Shown here piece after piece: positions 40,101-54,932 of a stretch of 64,000 nt of DNA. The stretch comes from Hepsetus odoe (lineage: Eukaryota; Chordata; Actinopteri; Characiformes; Hepsetidae). The first letter of the stretch is position 1. Each line of letters opens with the position of its first letter. The stretch spans positions 22,654,432 through 22,718,431 of the forward strand of contig CM029376.1 in NCBI GenBank assembly GCA_017165825.1, written 5' to 3'. A program made the translations under genes and the position numbers. A model generated the notes under the pieces. It saw nothing but the letters and a program-made list of their open reading frames with translations, was not told the DNA's origin and made no database searches.

Positions 40101-43100
40101 GAGCGGAAGGAAAGAAAGTACCTAACACTAATTCCTCCGGTTCTCTGTTCTGCTTTTCTGTTATAAGACCATCTTCAAGCACGAAAACATGAGGTGCTGC
40201 AGGCTGTATGAACACAGCAAGCCCATCGATGCGTGCCAGCAGAGACCATCCGTCAGCAGCAGAATCAAAAACGTGCTGGTAGACGCTTGTTTACTCTGAG
40301 TGGGTTGAGGATGGCGAAGACTGGAATTTAAGACCAGCTCGCTGGTGTGTAGGTTGTTCCTATGGATTACGTAAAACGGCAGCCGTTATTTTCCCACAAC
40401 ACCCCCACGTGCAAGGACACGTTCGGAGAACAAGCCATTCCCGCCATCATCCCTCATCAAAAGCACAAGGGCTGCCAGCTTAACCACAGCAAATGCAAAT
40501 GCTTCCCTTCTTACTTTTATTCCTCCCTCTCACGCAGCAGCCTCGCTGAGCACAGCTGACACTGCAAAGGGAGCATTAAAAACAAGACTTCACTTGTAGC
40601 AGAAGTGCTGCTGTAAAGAGCCCATATCATGCCAGAAAAGGAATTTTGTATCCATTTGTGAAAAAAACGTCATGTATATTATTATGCAAGTTACAGATTT
40701 ACTCACTCACTCTCCAGGTCTTATCATCCACATGTTGAAGCTAACGAAACTAAGCATAGAATGTTTTGTCGTTGTTATGAGATTACTTGTCCTACAACCT
40801 AGGACGGTTTATCTTTTTAAAGATTTGTCATAGCTCTGACCTCACAACCATGAAAAAGGCAACATCTGCTCACCCTTTTCAGCCTAGAGAATTATAGCTC
40901 ATTTATAATTTGGCGTGGTTGTGACGTCATACCTATGATCGAACCCCTCTGGCATGGTTGTGACATCATATCTATGATTGAACCCCTTTGGCATGGCAGT
41001 GATGTCATACCTATGATTGAACCCCTTTGGCATGGCAGTGATGTCATACCTATGACTGAACCCCTTTGGCATGGCAGTGATGTCATAACTATGACTGAAC
41101 CGCTCTGGCATGGTTGTGACATCATACCTTTGATTGAACCCCTTTGGCATGGTTGTGACATCATACCTATGATTGAACTCCCGTGGCATGGCAGTGATGT
41201 CATACCTATGACTGAACCCCTTTGGCATGGCAGTGATGTCATACCTATGATTGAACCCCTTTAGGCTTTGCACTTTCATGCTGGGCATTTGTATGAGATG
41301 TACTACTAGTGGAGTCATCAGAGTGAGAAACGTAAGGAAGAACCTTTCAACAATGTTCTGCTCCTGGCTACTGGGAACCAAATGTGTCCAAAGAATCCAC
41401 AAGTGGAGAAGCAGAAACTTATTTTAGGCCAAGTTCAATCGAGAAATTGCATATAGTTCATGCGAACCGCTATTGGAAGAAGGCAACATAGAACATATCA
41501 GCACTGTTTATGATACAAATGCAGTGAACTTGAAGCAAAATATAACAAAAGTGCAGAACTAAAGCTACGAACCCTCCCCTAAGAAGACAGAGACTTTTTT
41601 TGTTTGATTAAGCACGTGCCGTTAGATGAAGTGAAGCAGCTTTCTGACCATCCTATTCATGCGGGCCTGTGAGAAAGAACTTGAGACGAGAGGAAGAGGT
41701 GACGAGAGGCGATGCACCCCACATACATATCGCCCTAAAGTGGGTCAGCCACACACTTAACACCCCTTAAACGCGTCTCCATGAATTCTGACATTTACGA
41801 GCAGTGCAGGAAGCGCAGTGGGATAAATGAGCTCAGCTGCAACATGGTGAGGCCCGGAGCTCAAACTAATAAGAACCTTATGAATTATATATTAACATGT
41901 CTGACACAAGTTTCTGTGCATTCATTTCAGGGGAAAAACAACATTTCTCTGTATTAGGCCCATTATCTGGATGGTGCAAGTAATAGCAGGCTACGTTTCA
42001 ATATGCGCCTGATAGGTAGCACAGAACCGCATGCCTTAATACAGAAGGGTAAAAGTGTTGCTGCTGTTGCGACTCCTTTCATGTGCTGAGAGGGACGCGT
42101 TCTGATACAGAAGGGGCTTAAACGACGCGACGATTTTTCAGAAAAGCACTTTTGTCGAATTTAAGCAGCAGAAAGCTGAAGCTGCAAACAACTTCTAAAT
42201 CTTAAAAGGACGTTTCAGATGGAAGTAGGGTTACTATGTGTGTGATTAAGCCTAGAATTTCTTCACAGCAAGAAGATCCCTGGTTCCATTCCCCGGCAGG
42301 GCGGTTCGGGTCCTTTCTGAAGTAAAAGTGAAATGAAAGTGACTGTCATTGTGAAATGTCAGAGTGAAACACAACAAAATGCAACTTCTGCTTTTCACCC
42401 ACACACACACCGTGCAGTAGGAGGCAGCCATGTCCGGCACCCAGGGAGCAGTGATGGGGACGATACCTTGATCAAGAGTATCTCAGGCAAACATAGTGGT
42501 CTGGGATTCGAACCCATGGCCTTCTGATCCTGGTCCTCTAACTACTAGGCCTCCGCTGCTCCCCAGAGTCTGGAGTTTGCATGTTCTCCCACATCTGTGT
42601 GGGTTTCCACTGGACGCTTCGGTTTCCTCCCATCGTCCAAAGACATGCACATCAGGTGGAACAGAGATGCTGAATTGTGTGTTAGTGTCTCCCTTGCAAC
42701 GAACGGACTGGCAAACTGACCAGGGTGTGTCCACGGCTTTGCCTAGTGAAAGTGAAAGTGAAAGTGACAACCCTTGTCATTGCGAGGTCACAGCACTGCA
42801 CACCATGAACCACAACGAAATGGGACCTCTGCTTTTAACCCATGCACACAAACACCGTGCAGCAGCGGGCAGCTATTGAAAGCGCCCGGGGAGCAGTGAC
42901 GGGGACGGTGCTCAGGGGTACCTCAGGGCAACCTATTTGTGAGGGAATCGAACCCAATCTTCCAATGCAGGGCCAACTCCCTACCCACTAGGCCACCGCT
43001 GCCCGCAGACCTCTGCATTTAACCCATACACACATGTGCAGCATGTGTAACCACTAGGCCACCGCTGCCCCAGAGAGCTGGGATAGACTCCAGCACCACC

Positions 43101-46100
43101 TGGGACTTTTCACCACCATAATCTGGAGACCTCTGAACGCATGAAGTGGAGACTCCTGAAGGGGATAAGTATCGAATGCAGTATTGATGAACTCACAGGG
43201 GTCACGTTATAAATACCTACAATCCCAAATCCTTTATTACAACGCAGGAAGCTTCCTCAGTTTGGATCAATTCCAGTGGTGGACAGAACCATTAACCTCT
43301 TAATAACCCAGGCCAATTACATCTAAAGGCTTCCGATTCAGTATGTGCCTGACAATGCAAACTGGCCGTGGTATTTTTAAATGGGAAATTCAACTCATTT
43401 TTTCTTTTTTTTCTGCTTTCTGCAAAATTGGAAGAATCTTCACTGCGATGGGAACGAGGAAGTGCCTCTAAACACCAGCTCATAAAAAATATCCGACTAA
43501 ACATAAAGCTTATGTTAGCGTGAACATTGTTTTCGGAGAGTTGGGTTTGGATTAAAAACAGTCACGGATGGATGCTTGGGTGCTTTCGAGCTTTTCGAGT
43601 CGAGATTTGTAGTTTTTATTTTTTTGTTTTTAAGTGAAAATATTTTAAAAATTTAAAATGAAATGCGTCTTACATTAAACGTAGCTGCACTTTAAATAAT
43701 TATTGCTTTGTGCACTGCAATTTGCAGAGAAATACTACATTTGTTCTCTGCCAAGGACAAGTTCAGATATTTTAAACAACAAAAAATCAGTGCGATATCG
43801 TCTGACTGGAGCTTTTTAAACACTTGCTTAAAAGTGTAGACATCAGTGGCAGAGAGATGCATGCAGTGCGCTGCAGCCAGAACAGGAAAATCTGTCTTTA
43901 ATGGTCCCTAACCATTATACCCTAGTGGTATATATGGACCTAGTGTTCAGGGACAAACTCCCAGGATCAGTAGGTTGTAGGTTTGATTCCCGGAACAGCA
44001 GGTTGCCCTGAGGTATCCTTGAGCAAGGTACCAGCTCCATCACTGCTCCTCGGGCGCTGGATATGGCTGCCCACTGTTGCATGGTGTGTGTGGGTTTCTT
44101 TTTGTTGTGGTCCACCGTGTGCTGTGCCGTGCGTTCTCAATGGCAAATAGTCACTTTCACTTCACTTTCACCTATTTCACATAAAACCTCTGAATGACTT
44201 TCTGATGCCAATATCAGTTTCAATATACAACACTTCAGAGCAGAGAATTCATTTGTGAATAACGTTTTCAAAGTTTCAAACCTCAGACTCAGGCAATAAA
44301 TTATGATTCATGGATTTTCTGGCTGCGCGTGCGTCTCTCAGTTACACTGAGCCGTGTTCTTTCGCACGGAGAGGTGCTGAGCTCGTCTGGAGTTATTCTC
44401 TGAGGAGGACAGTCTGGACAGAGTCACCAGGCAACACGACGGGTGAAGCAGAGGGAAAGTGTGTGCGTGAGGCTGAGAGTGTGCACAGCGAGAGGAAGAG
44501 AGAGAAAGAAAGACAGACACACTGAACTTTGCCCCCCCCCCCCCCCCGCCATTCTCTCTAATACTCTGTGAAAGTTCCAGAGAACTTCTTTTCTCGTTAC
44601 AGAGCAAAATGCCTGTCGTCCTCCTGCACGAAGTGTATTCACCTCTTTTATCTACCTGATGCACGTTCTGAGAATGAAAAAAAAAAAAAAAACTACCCTC
44701 GATGCACTGAAAAAAAGTGGAGCAGTCAGCAGGAGGCCCAGTCGGCTCCATTAATTAAACAGCCTTTCTAATGCTTTTGGCTCACATACAAATGATCTAC
44801 ACTTGGACTGTTACTATTTCACTAAGCATCTCCAATTACACTCTGTCCAAACATTCATTTGGAGTAAGGTTTTATCGACCGACTGTCATAAGCACACATT
44901 TGATTGCTGCAATTAAATAGGCACCCGAGCAACTTCACTGGAGAACTACACACGGACGGTTTTCTACACAGGGACTTAACCTAATAAAGCCAGGACTAAA
45001 CCCAGTCTGGACTACACAGCCTTCTGAAAGGGGACTCTTAAGCGAAAGTAAAATGTAGACCGATGTCCTTGAAATTTTTTGCCCCATTTCAGAAAAGTTC
45101 TGAAATTTGCATTACAATGTCGTTATATCGTGTAACACGAGCCGCTCAGGATCAGTAACATTCTGATGAGCCCCGTGTTCCCAGTCCTGGGAACGGGGTT
45201 TAACCTGTATGTCAGGAAACAAAAAAGCGAGGCGGCGGTGGCCTAGTGGTTAGGAAGTCGGCCACAGAATCAGAAGACTGTGGGTTCAAACCCTTTACCG
45301 GGAGGTTGCCCTGAGGTACCCTTGAGCAAGGTACCATCCCCATCACCGCTCCCCGGGCGCTTTCACAGCTGCCCCTTGCTGCACGGTGTGAGTTTGTGCA
45401 TGGGTTAAATGTAGAGATCCAATTTCGTTGTGGTGTGCTGTGCTGTGTGTACTCACAATGACAAGAGTAGTCACTTTCACTTTCACTTTCTAAATGGTTC
45501 CCTCTGCAAGTTTTATTCTTGATTACAAAAGTTCTATATAATTTAATAGCATCAAAGCCCTCACTCGCTCTCACTCTTTTTCAATGCCGCTTGTCCTAAT
45601 GAGGGTGATGGGGGTTGCTGGAGTCTGTCCCAGCTCTCACAGGGTGAAAGGCAGAGAAACACCCTGGACAGGTCACCAGCCCATCACAGGGCAGACACAC
45701 ACATCTCTACCATCTTAAATCTTGGCATCTCCAATCCGCCTGACGTGCATGTCTTTGCACGGTGGGAGGAAACCGGATATTTCCTTTTATAAACATTTTT
45801 CCTTTTACATTTGTATGTAAACACTTCCGCACGTCCTCAGAAAGTCTGATCTTTTAGTATATATTTAATAAGCTGCAATGTGTCTGGATCCTCATGTACC
45901 CACTTCCCTTCAGCAAGCTTTATCAGGCAAAACAGGTCTGTTAGCTGCTGCTCATTCTGTGCACAGTGACGGAGAGAAACTGGATTTAGAAAGGTTTGTG
46001 CAGCATCGTACGTTTTGGTAAAAGCTCAGTTTGGACATGTGATGCTGTTTCTGTTTCTGTGGCTGGCCATTCTGAACATCAGTCAAGTCTGTTCATCTGA

Positions 46101-49100
46101 AAGGAATTGATTCTTGGTGACGTTGAGAGGTGAAACACACCAAACGGCCAATAAAAAGGCAGTTACGTATAACTGAACTCCCTCATTGGGAACCTTTGGC
46201 ATGTGGACCTTCAGGAGTTCATGCATTCATTCATTCATTCATTCACTCAGACTGTGCCTAAAGAATGTGCAGCAGGCAGTATCAGTAGAGTCCATTCCTC
46301 TGGTTCACTCACTGTTTATCAAATACAGAACAATGTGAAGCAGTTGCTGGTGGTTGGATCGGCCACAACAAGGTATTTAATATTTAAGACTCAAGATTTA
46401 TTGCCATTTGCCATCCATCCATCTATCCATCCATCTATCCATCCATCAATGCTTCAAAGTTAGATTGTGGCCTTGATGATTAAGGGAGCAAATGCAGTAA
46501 ATAAAGATTGTAGGTGAAATGATAAGCATGTTTTGGGAATAAGGGAGTGAGACTAGACAGGGGAGGAGACTATCCTGTTGGGACAGGGCACTTCAGCAGA
46601 GCAGGCCTGAATAAAATGCTTCTTCTGAGTGCACGCTCTGAGCTCGGCTTCATGAGAAATAACAGAATTACAGAATTCTCTAATATATGACCTGATACAT
46701 CGTATCGAAATTGACCCAGCAGTGCATCTCTAGCCATGACGTCCTTCAGCGATGAACACTCTGAGCAACACTGAGAACGAGTCTATTCACCTGTCAGCCC
46801 TGACACCCTTGCTCTGGTCTAAAAATCAGGCTGGAAGGGCTGACAGAGGCTAACAAGCGAAGGTGGAGGGGTTCAGCTTGCGAGCGGCCGCCCTTTTCAA
46901 ACATCTCAGAAGTTCATGCTAATGCTTTACATGACGTTTTGACAGCAGCCAGGGGAAAAAAACAAAACAAAACAAAAAACGGCCTGAAAAGTCCAATCCA
47001 GCGGCCAGCCGTGTGGACAACTGGCAGCCAAGGTCAGGACTCAGTCTGAGACTTTATGTATAAAAATCTGAAGGATGTAAAGGCTGAACTGTGGGGATTT
47101 ATGTGAGGAACAGGAGACTGCATTGCAGAAGCACTTATTTTTGTAAATACTTTAAAAAGCTTGAGCGAGAGCTTTAGAGTTTTCTTAAACCAATAGTGTC
47201 CAATCAAAATGCAGATCCACTGCCTGCCTGTCATGTCCTCCTTTTTATTCTCACTATGATGCGTGAGCGATGATGAGGATATAAGATCCAGGAAGGAGGA
47301 GGAGGATGAATGGGACTGATAAGCTCTAGGGACAAGGGTCCTTCCGAATAAATGCTCTGAAATGGAGCGTCTGCACACCCAGCTTTGGGTCTTCACTGCT
47401 GTCTGGCTGCTCTGTACCTTTAAAAAACCAGAAACTGCACTGAGTAAAAACATGACAAATATCCATTGCTCTCAGGCTGTTTCTCAATCCATTATCGCTC
47501 TGATACCACACCATCCCATAAGCGTGTTAGAGATGCTACCCAGAAAAATCCATTACAACACACTAATTACTTCTCCTGAACTGTAATTGGATTACTTTAC
47601 TCATTACTTGGAAAAGTAATCTCACTACCTTACCCCGAAGTTTCAAAAATCAATAAAAATCAGTATCAGCTGGAAAGTGCACAAGAATTGATCTCAGTCC
47701 AGCCACTGCTCCACACTCAGATGGTTTCCACGGCAAGCCACAATCACACATGCTACATTAAATTAAACGTTCGGCTCGTGCAAAACAACTATGAGCATGT
47801 CTGAGACGGTTTTACGGAGGTGGTACCGGCCAACGAAATCCTAATGCTGGGAAAAATTGAGATTCGCCTAATATTTGAATTGATTTCTCTGCTCTCTAGT
47901 CATTCAACACATCCATATTCATATCCTATCCCCATTTCCGACTTGATGATTTTATGAAAGTTGTTCTGATTGGTGGATTTCTCAACTTTCACATGGAAAA
48001 TGAAAAGAATGTGTAAAAAAGTCGGCTTAACAAGCATGTTTGGCCAAAAAGGTTTTACCATTTCAGTCTTATTCCAAATGAAAGGTTCGGCTTAAACATT
48101 TGTTTTCAGGTTTGGACGAAGCCTATGAGGCGTATGTGGCTGGCAGTTCATGGAAGCTTATGTGCACAGTTTGGCACTCAAACTGCAGGCCTAACAAACA
48201 TAAAGAGACATTCAGTTATGTCCAATAGATTTGAGTATGCAAGTTTTTTGTTGAGCTGATATACTGATATGCATAAAATGTACAAAAAGTACAGCCTTAA
48301 AGAGCCGTAATGACCGTTTTAAACTGTATGCCATGTAGTGTTAAAGTGAAAGTGAAAGTGACCATTCCCGGCATTGTGAGCACACAGCACAGCGAACCAA
48401 AAACGAAATTACACCTCTGCATTTTACTGCAGGGGGCAGCTATTGAAAGCGCCTGGGGAGCAGTGACAGGGACGGTACCTTGCTCAAGAGCACCTCAGGG
48501 CAACCTACTGGTAAGGGAATCAAACCCACAATCTTCCAATCCTGAGGGCAACTCCCTAACCACCTGTTAACCATTAACGCTGTTAATTTTACTAACTGAT
48601 CAGTCACGACTGGTGAGGTTATCAATAAATTCAGCTTTTCATTCTATGTCTCCCCTGCAGAACATCCCAGCAGTGCTGTATTTACAGTTATCCCTCTGAA
48701 CGGAGTGTGACTGATCTGTACAGGAGTTTATTTATGGCTGCCGTGTTGTGTTATAAGCTTTGCTGGGACTTGAAGAAGTAGAAGCATCACTGACATGCAG
48801 CAGGCAGTGCGATGGAGAGAACAGCAACCAGATAAAGCACAATCCCAAGCACTTTCACACCTTTTCCTCCTGATACATCCTGGACACTTCCTGGCTGGGT
48901 ATAACGCTTTTACCCAGCTGAAATGGAAGATAGGCTCTCATGTCAGATTTCAGCATTTTAGTACCGAAAAGGCAGCATAGCTGCTTTTCTTCCACTCCGT
49001 TATTCAGACACGAAATACTTTCAAGTGTGACTGCATGTAAGAATGCATCAGTGTATACCGTGCACTGTACTTTCTACTCCTTATGTTTTCACAACATATT

Positions 49101-52100
49101 TGTTCCTCCAGTTTTAATGCATCTGGGAGGAATCATCCATTTTTTTACTCAGTGCACACCTTCCCAGGATCAGGCCTAAATGGACAATAGCAAAATAGTG
49201 AAGTTTGGAGGACTTTAGACTGAAGATCTAGGTCCTTGACTCGATCCCAAGTCTTACATCAGGGCAGCGGTGCCCTAGTGGTTAAGGACTAGGCCCCAGG
49301 ACCGAAAGGTTGTGGGTACCTTGAGCAAGGTACCGTCCCTATTACTGCTCCCAGCGCGCTAGAAATGGTTGTCTACAACATCTAAAACGCACTGAGTAAA
49401 TAGCTCCCTTTGCCATTTAAGCATTTGATAATTCCTTTTCATTTTAGCTCCAAATAAATATAACTGATATTTTACGTGACTGTATCACAATAATTCATGT
49501 CTGAAAAATAGAGTCATCTAAAGACATACAGTTAAACCCCTTAGCAAAAAGTAGATCTCCTCGGTCCTCTGTGTGTGCCTACGTTCCTCCAGCTTTAGTT
49601 TATCTCTCGCTCATCATGTCTGCTCGCATGTTGACCAGGGCAGAGCTCAAGCGCAGTCGGCGCGTGACAAAGAGCAGGGACTTATCGGTATGCCGAACAC
49701 ACTTTCTCTCCCATCATAAATCAGCTCTCACAGGTCGGACAGCATGAAAGGGGGACTCATGGTCCAGCTCCATACATCCCCATCCACACACTAGACCAGT
49801 TTCCCCCAGTCTCTCCAGCACACAGCCCGTGAATTGGAACTTAACCGTCTAGTCCCCTAAAGCGGAGATATCAGAGCTGTTCTGTGAGCGTTTAGGACAA
49901 GAAATGGAGGGAAGTACAATTTATGAAAACTCCGTTACACAGTGTATAAATAGTAAAAGCCTCAGGGACTTTTAAAAAGCAGTAAAAAGTGTTAGGATTT
50001 GTTTTGATTGTAAAATGAAGTTAATGTAACCCAGTCACTAGGGATGCACGAGCCAGTGAATTTCTCTGTGCCGGTCCCAAGCCTGGATAAATGGGGAGGG
50101 TTACATGAGGAAGGGCATCCGGATGCTGTGGATGGAGCTGCCAGGAAAGAGGAAAAGAGGAAGACCGGAAGAAATGGAAACAGCTGACCCTCTGTGGCGA
50201 CCCCTAACAAGAGCAGCCGAAAGAAGATACTGAAGTTAATGTCTTGTGAGCAGGTTAGAAGTGCACACACACACACGCCTGATTGAGGTGTGGAGTAACC
50301 ACACATGAGCCTAAGGTCAATATGCCCAGTGCGGAGCATTGGCTCGACACGTATAAAACAGGCTGTGGAGCAGCAGAAATGCATTCCCTGGAGTGAAGGA
50401 GCACCATCATATTCTTCAGACATGATTTTGAGCGACGGTCAGCCAACATCTCTAATGCTTTCATGGCTGAATGCAGTCAAATCCTCACAGCAATGTTCCG
50501 GCATCTAGTGTAAAGAACTGCCAGAAGGATCTGCTTTTGCAGCAATGGGAGAAAAAAGCTGTATAAGAAGATGTCAACACTGCTGTCGACAAACCTCTGT
50601 CTGTCTGTTTGTCTACCTATAATTACTTAAATACATGACTACTTGATTAGAGAGTTTCGATAAGAACAGAAGGATCTGTAACATCTACGGAGAAGGGACA
50701 GATGACATGACAACCCAACAAAACGTCTTTGTACTGTGCTGGGCCTGAGGCCGACTTTACTGAGCCTTGCCAGAAGATTCTCCGCGACTGTTTAACTGTA
50801 TTGGAAAGACTGAACATCATTTTTTCGAAAACATCTCACTTGTTCTTTAGATGATATTGGTGGATTTTGCAGCTCCCAGCATAAGATTTCTGTTTGCTAG
50901 ATGGTCTGGAAGCTACTGAACTAAATCTTTCCTTTAGGTGCTGTTTATCTCTTGGAGTTTGTCCATGTTCAGAGCCTCTGCATGGTTTATTATCATGCGC
51001 TGTAGTCATATTTTAGGCCTACACGTCACGTTTAGAAGTCCTGTCCAAGCTGAGCTATGTGAACTACAGGTGGCCACTTTGGCCACCACGCATGCAGTCG
51101 CAGAAGCCGAACTTCCGAAGAGTTTTCAGAAGAGAAGAAACGGCCATCGTCACGAAAATACGTGCATCTCTGTTTACAGCAGTGTGTACGATCTACTGGT
51201 GCGTTTACAGTACACAGCAGATGGCACATCAAACCGAATACACAACCAGGAGACAGGAGAAGCCAATGTTGCAGCATGTATGCCTGGGTGTGTGTACGCA
51301 TGCGCACGTGTGTGTGTGCCATTCCCTGCTGGACTCCATCCATATTTCATGAACGGTAAAGGTTTCTGTAGCTGTGTGCACCTTCAGCAGAGCAGGGCAG
51401 AAATACAGGAGCATTTCTTCATATTGCACTTTAATGGGTTGTGTGCTCTGTAGCGCTGGCGCAACCAGCCACCAGCCCCTGCTCATCACCGACCCTCAAC
51501 TAAAGCATCCTCTCCACCGCCTCTGACAGCTCTCCGCAATGCCCACAAAGACACACAGACAGATTCAGACTGTTGATGACGGGCTTTCTTGCACTCCCTC
51601 ATTCTCCACCTTGTTTCCTTTCACGGATCTTTCAGTTGCTCTCGCTTTTGTTTCTTCTCCTCTCTTTGGCGCACAAGTTCGCAATTTTATCCCCCCCTCG
51701 ATCTATCCATGCAATCTGAAAATAAAGAAGCGCATCCTCATCCATTCTGACAATATAACGATGATTTTTATTTTAAAAACCTTCAAATAAGTAGATCTTT
51801 TAAAATGTATGCAGAGCCCATTTAAAAGCACCCACACGATGTAAAAGCTCAATTAAAGTTTCCTCTCCAACTATTGAAAGTGAAAAAAGTGAAAGTGACT
51901 ATTCTCGTCATTGCGAGGTCACAGCACAGCACACGGTGAACCACAACGAAATTGGACCTCTGCATTTAACCCATGCACTCAAACACCGTGCAGCAGTGGG
52001 CAGCTTTTGAAAGCGCCCGGGGAGCAGTGACGGGGACGGTACCTTGCTCAAGGGTACCTCAGGGCAACCTACTGGTGAGGGGTTTGAACCCACAATCTTC

Positions 52101-54272
52101 CGATCCTGTGGCCGACTCCCTAACCACTAGGCTACCGCCTATTGTTATAAATATGAAACCCATGTTATAAATACGAATAAAGGGCCAAAAATATTTCTAG
52201 AGTATCATTTTGTAAAGAATGTGTGACTGTGAAGAACTTCCTACTTTAACCACCTTTAAACCTTTAAACTTTACAGTATACTTGATGTCATCTGCACTCT
52301 TCTGCACACTTAAAGCCATTCTTGCTTCTTCACAGTAATTTTAAAACCTTTAATGGTTTAAGAGTTTATTGTTGCTTACAGACGAGGTTTCAAAAGATCT
52401 CACTCTCCAGTTCCTTCACTTCACATACAGAAGAAAGCTACGGTTTCTCTCTTCAAATAAAATCCATGTTTATTTCTGTTAAGATCTGGTCTTGGACAGT
52501 CCATGAGTTTTCACCCTCCTATTGAGAATCATCATGAGTGATCACTGCACAGGAGCAGCATTACAAGCCCAAGCCATGGCGCTACCTCCACTGTGCTTCA
52601 CATGTAAACTTCTGTTTTAGATCATGAGCCTATCATTTATTTCTCCATATTGCAGATTTATCTTTGTCTGTTCTTACTGCTGTTGAGTGTTTGGTATTTG
52701 GTGACTGGTTTGATTAAATATCAGCCTTAGAGGACTCACCTGAAATCACAAACACTTACCTGCCTCTCATGTTCCAGTACTCACATCCAGCAACTGGCTG
52801 GTCAGATACAAAAGGTGCTTTCTATCTCATTTACCAGATCTAGATGTAAATACCAGTAAACAAAAGCTTAAACATGATCTCTGGTCTCATATTCTTTATT
52901 CGATAACAAACCCCTATGCCTTCAGTGACTATCAATAATAAATCAATAAAATGGCCTTTCTGTCCCACTACATTTACAGTGACAAAACCACTTAACTTCA
53001 CTTTTAAGGAATTAAGACGTGTCACTGTAAAAATGAAGTAAGACAGCTTCAAATTTAGAAGAAGTCCTTTAAAATAGTTCCTCTCATCCACATATTGCCC
53101 TGCGATGGACTAGTGAAATGAACGCTGGGACAGGCTCCTACCCTCATTTGGAAAGTGGCACAGAAAATGAAATGAATGGACATTCACCGATTCCTCTTTC
53201 AAACCAGGTTCTTCAGAGAACCAATGCATCTTTAAAGACTCATCAATCAATCAACTTTTTAAGAGCTTATCTTTAATCTTCACTGAAGTGGAGACAGCAC
53301 AGCACCACCGGTTCTTCACCAATCCTGATACTGAGCCCTCTACTGTCTGCCAACACCGAGCTGATCTTTCCTCTTGAAAAGCTACTGACTTTTAAAATGA
53401 GATGTTTTCAACTGAAGCTCTTCACTCAAGATGAGCAACCGAAAGCAGGTTCTTATACTCAAGCACTCAAAGAAGCCCACATGAAGAAACACCCAGCCAA
53501 CACCACCCCAACATACAATGAGAGGAAGATATTTAAGGTTAGGTTGTACATCCGAGTGGATCGGACTCATTCGTTCTGCTCCCACTGATTTACATCCAGA
53601 ATCTTCTTCTGCTACCGGTCTGATACAGAAACCTATCATAGATCAGAACCATCTAGACAAATAATAGAAATCAGATCCAGGGGCCAGGATCAACAAGATT
53701 CAGTGACTGATCCCCTCCAGACTGCTGGATCTCATAAGACGGACTCTAAGCCTAACCTGAGAAAGATCAAAGAAGGCCTGTTAGTGTAAATCTGCAGTTC
53801 AGGAAACCACTCAGCTGACTCCAATCCCGGCGAGATGCCCGCGTCCACTCGTTAGCCTGCAGGAAACGACTGTCTTTTGACAGATTGCTCTTCTGCCCTG
53901 TGTCTCCCTTCTGACAAGATTCATCCCTCAAACTGTCGGCTCCTGTCACAACAGAAACACCCTGGACATCCAAACTAAATCAGAGTAACTGCTTTTGTCT
54001 TTTCAGAACTCCGTTTCATCAACACGCAAGGATTTCTCACCATTAACAATCTTTTGCACTGTGGTACATCTGATCCAAACCTAGATGTACCACAAAAGAC
54101 CTTCAGCGCTACAGCAGTTAACACACAGCACATCCAAGAGTGACACATTCACTCACACTGAAAACTACACAGCTGCTCACTGGAACTGAAAGTGCCTCAA
54201 ACACAATCAGGCTTCTTTCATTACACGCTACACTATGTAGGTATGTACAGATGCAAACATACAAACATATAC

Positions 54273-54344
<72 letters not shown>

Positions 54345-54899
54345 TACATAACATCTGCAATCTCAGTTTACGTAATAAAAAAATTATACATACATTTTTG
54401 TTCTTAAATAAAATTACATACGAATACATTTTAATTAATACAAATAAATGCATATACATAAGATGTATATATTTCTATTTGAATCCATCTATCTGTGCAT
54501 CTGCATTTCTATTTATCTTTCTATACTTAAATAAATTCATACATTCCTAATTAGATATTTAAATCCATCTAGTTATGCATCTATCTATATAACTATTAGA
54601 GACATGCATGCATAGATAGTTAGATAGATAGATAAACAGATTATGATATGAGATATTAAAATTGTGAAAAATGTGCAGAAAAAGACAGAGGAAAAATAAT
54701 ACTAATGAAACAGTGATTGCTCTGTATTGCAGCATGTGCAGGTGCAATCAAAACACTGACCATAAAGCAGAAACATGTCACTGAAATGAGCCTGCAGCCT
54801 GATCTGAAATCATCCATCTGCACATTTTTATTAGATAAATGTGAAGGTTAATCCCATTCTGTACTACAGACCTCACTGTCTTCAGATTCCCCAGCTCAC

Positions 54900-54932
<33 letters not shown>

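Noticed and set aside
40899..41402. Open frames of 109, 116 and 167 residues on both strands
   Set aside because: They are translations of a 39-bp minisatellite whose period is a multiple of three, so all frames stay open. No start context or splice support.
45230..45310. Possible tRNA genes at A-box/B-box pairs
   Set aside because: The same sequence recurs about 22 times with a common 3' body and hexamer tail, and no copy folds as a full cloverleaf with intact arms. These are SINE heads, not tRNA genes.
50938..51453. 171-residue plus-strand open frame
   Set aside because: Several overlapping frames on both strands, no domain, and ordinary intron composition.
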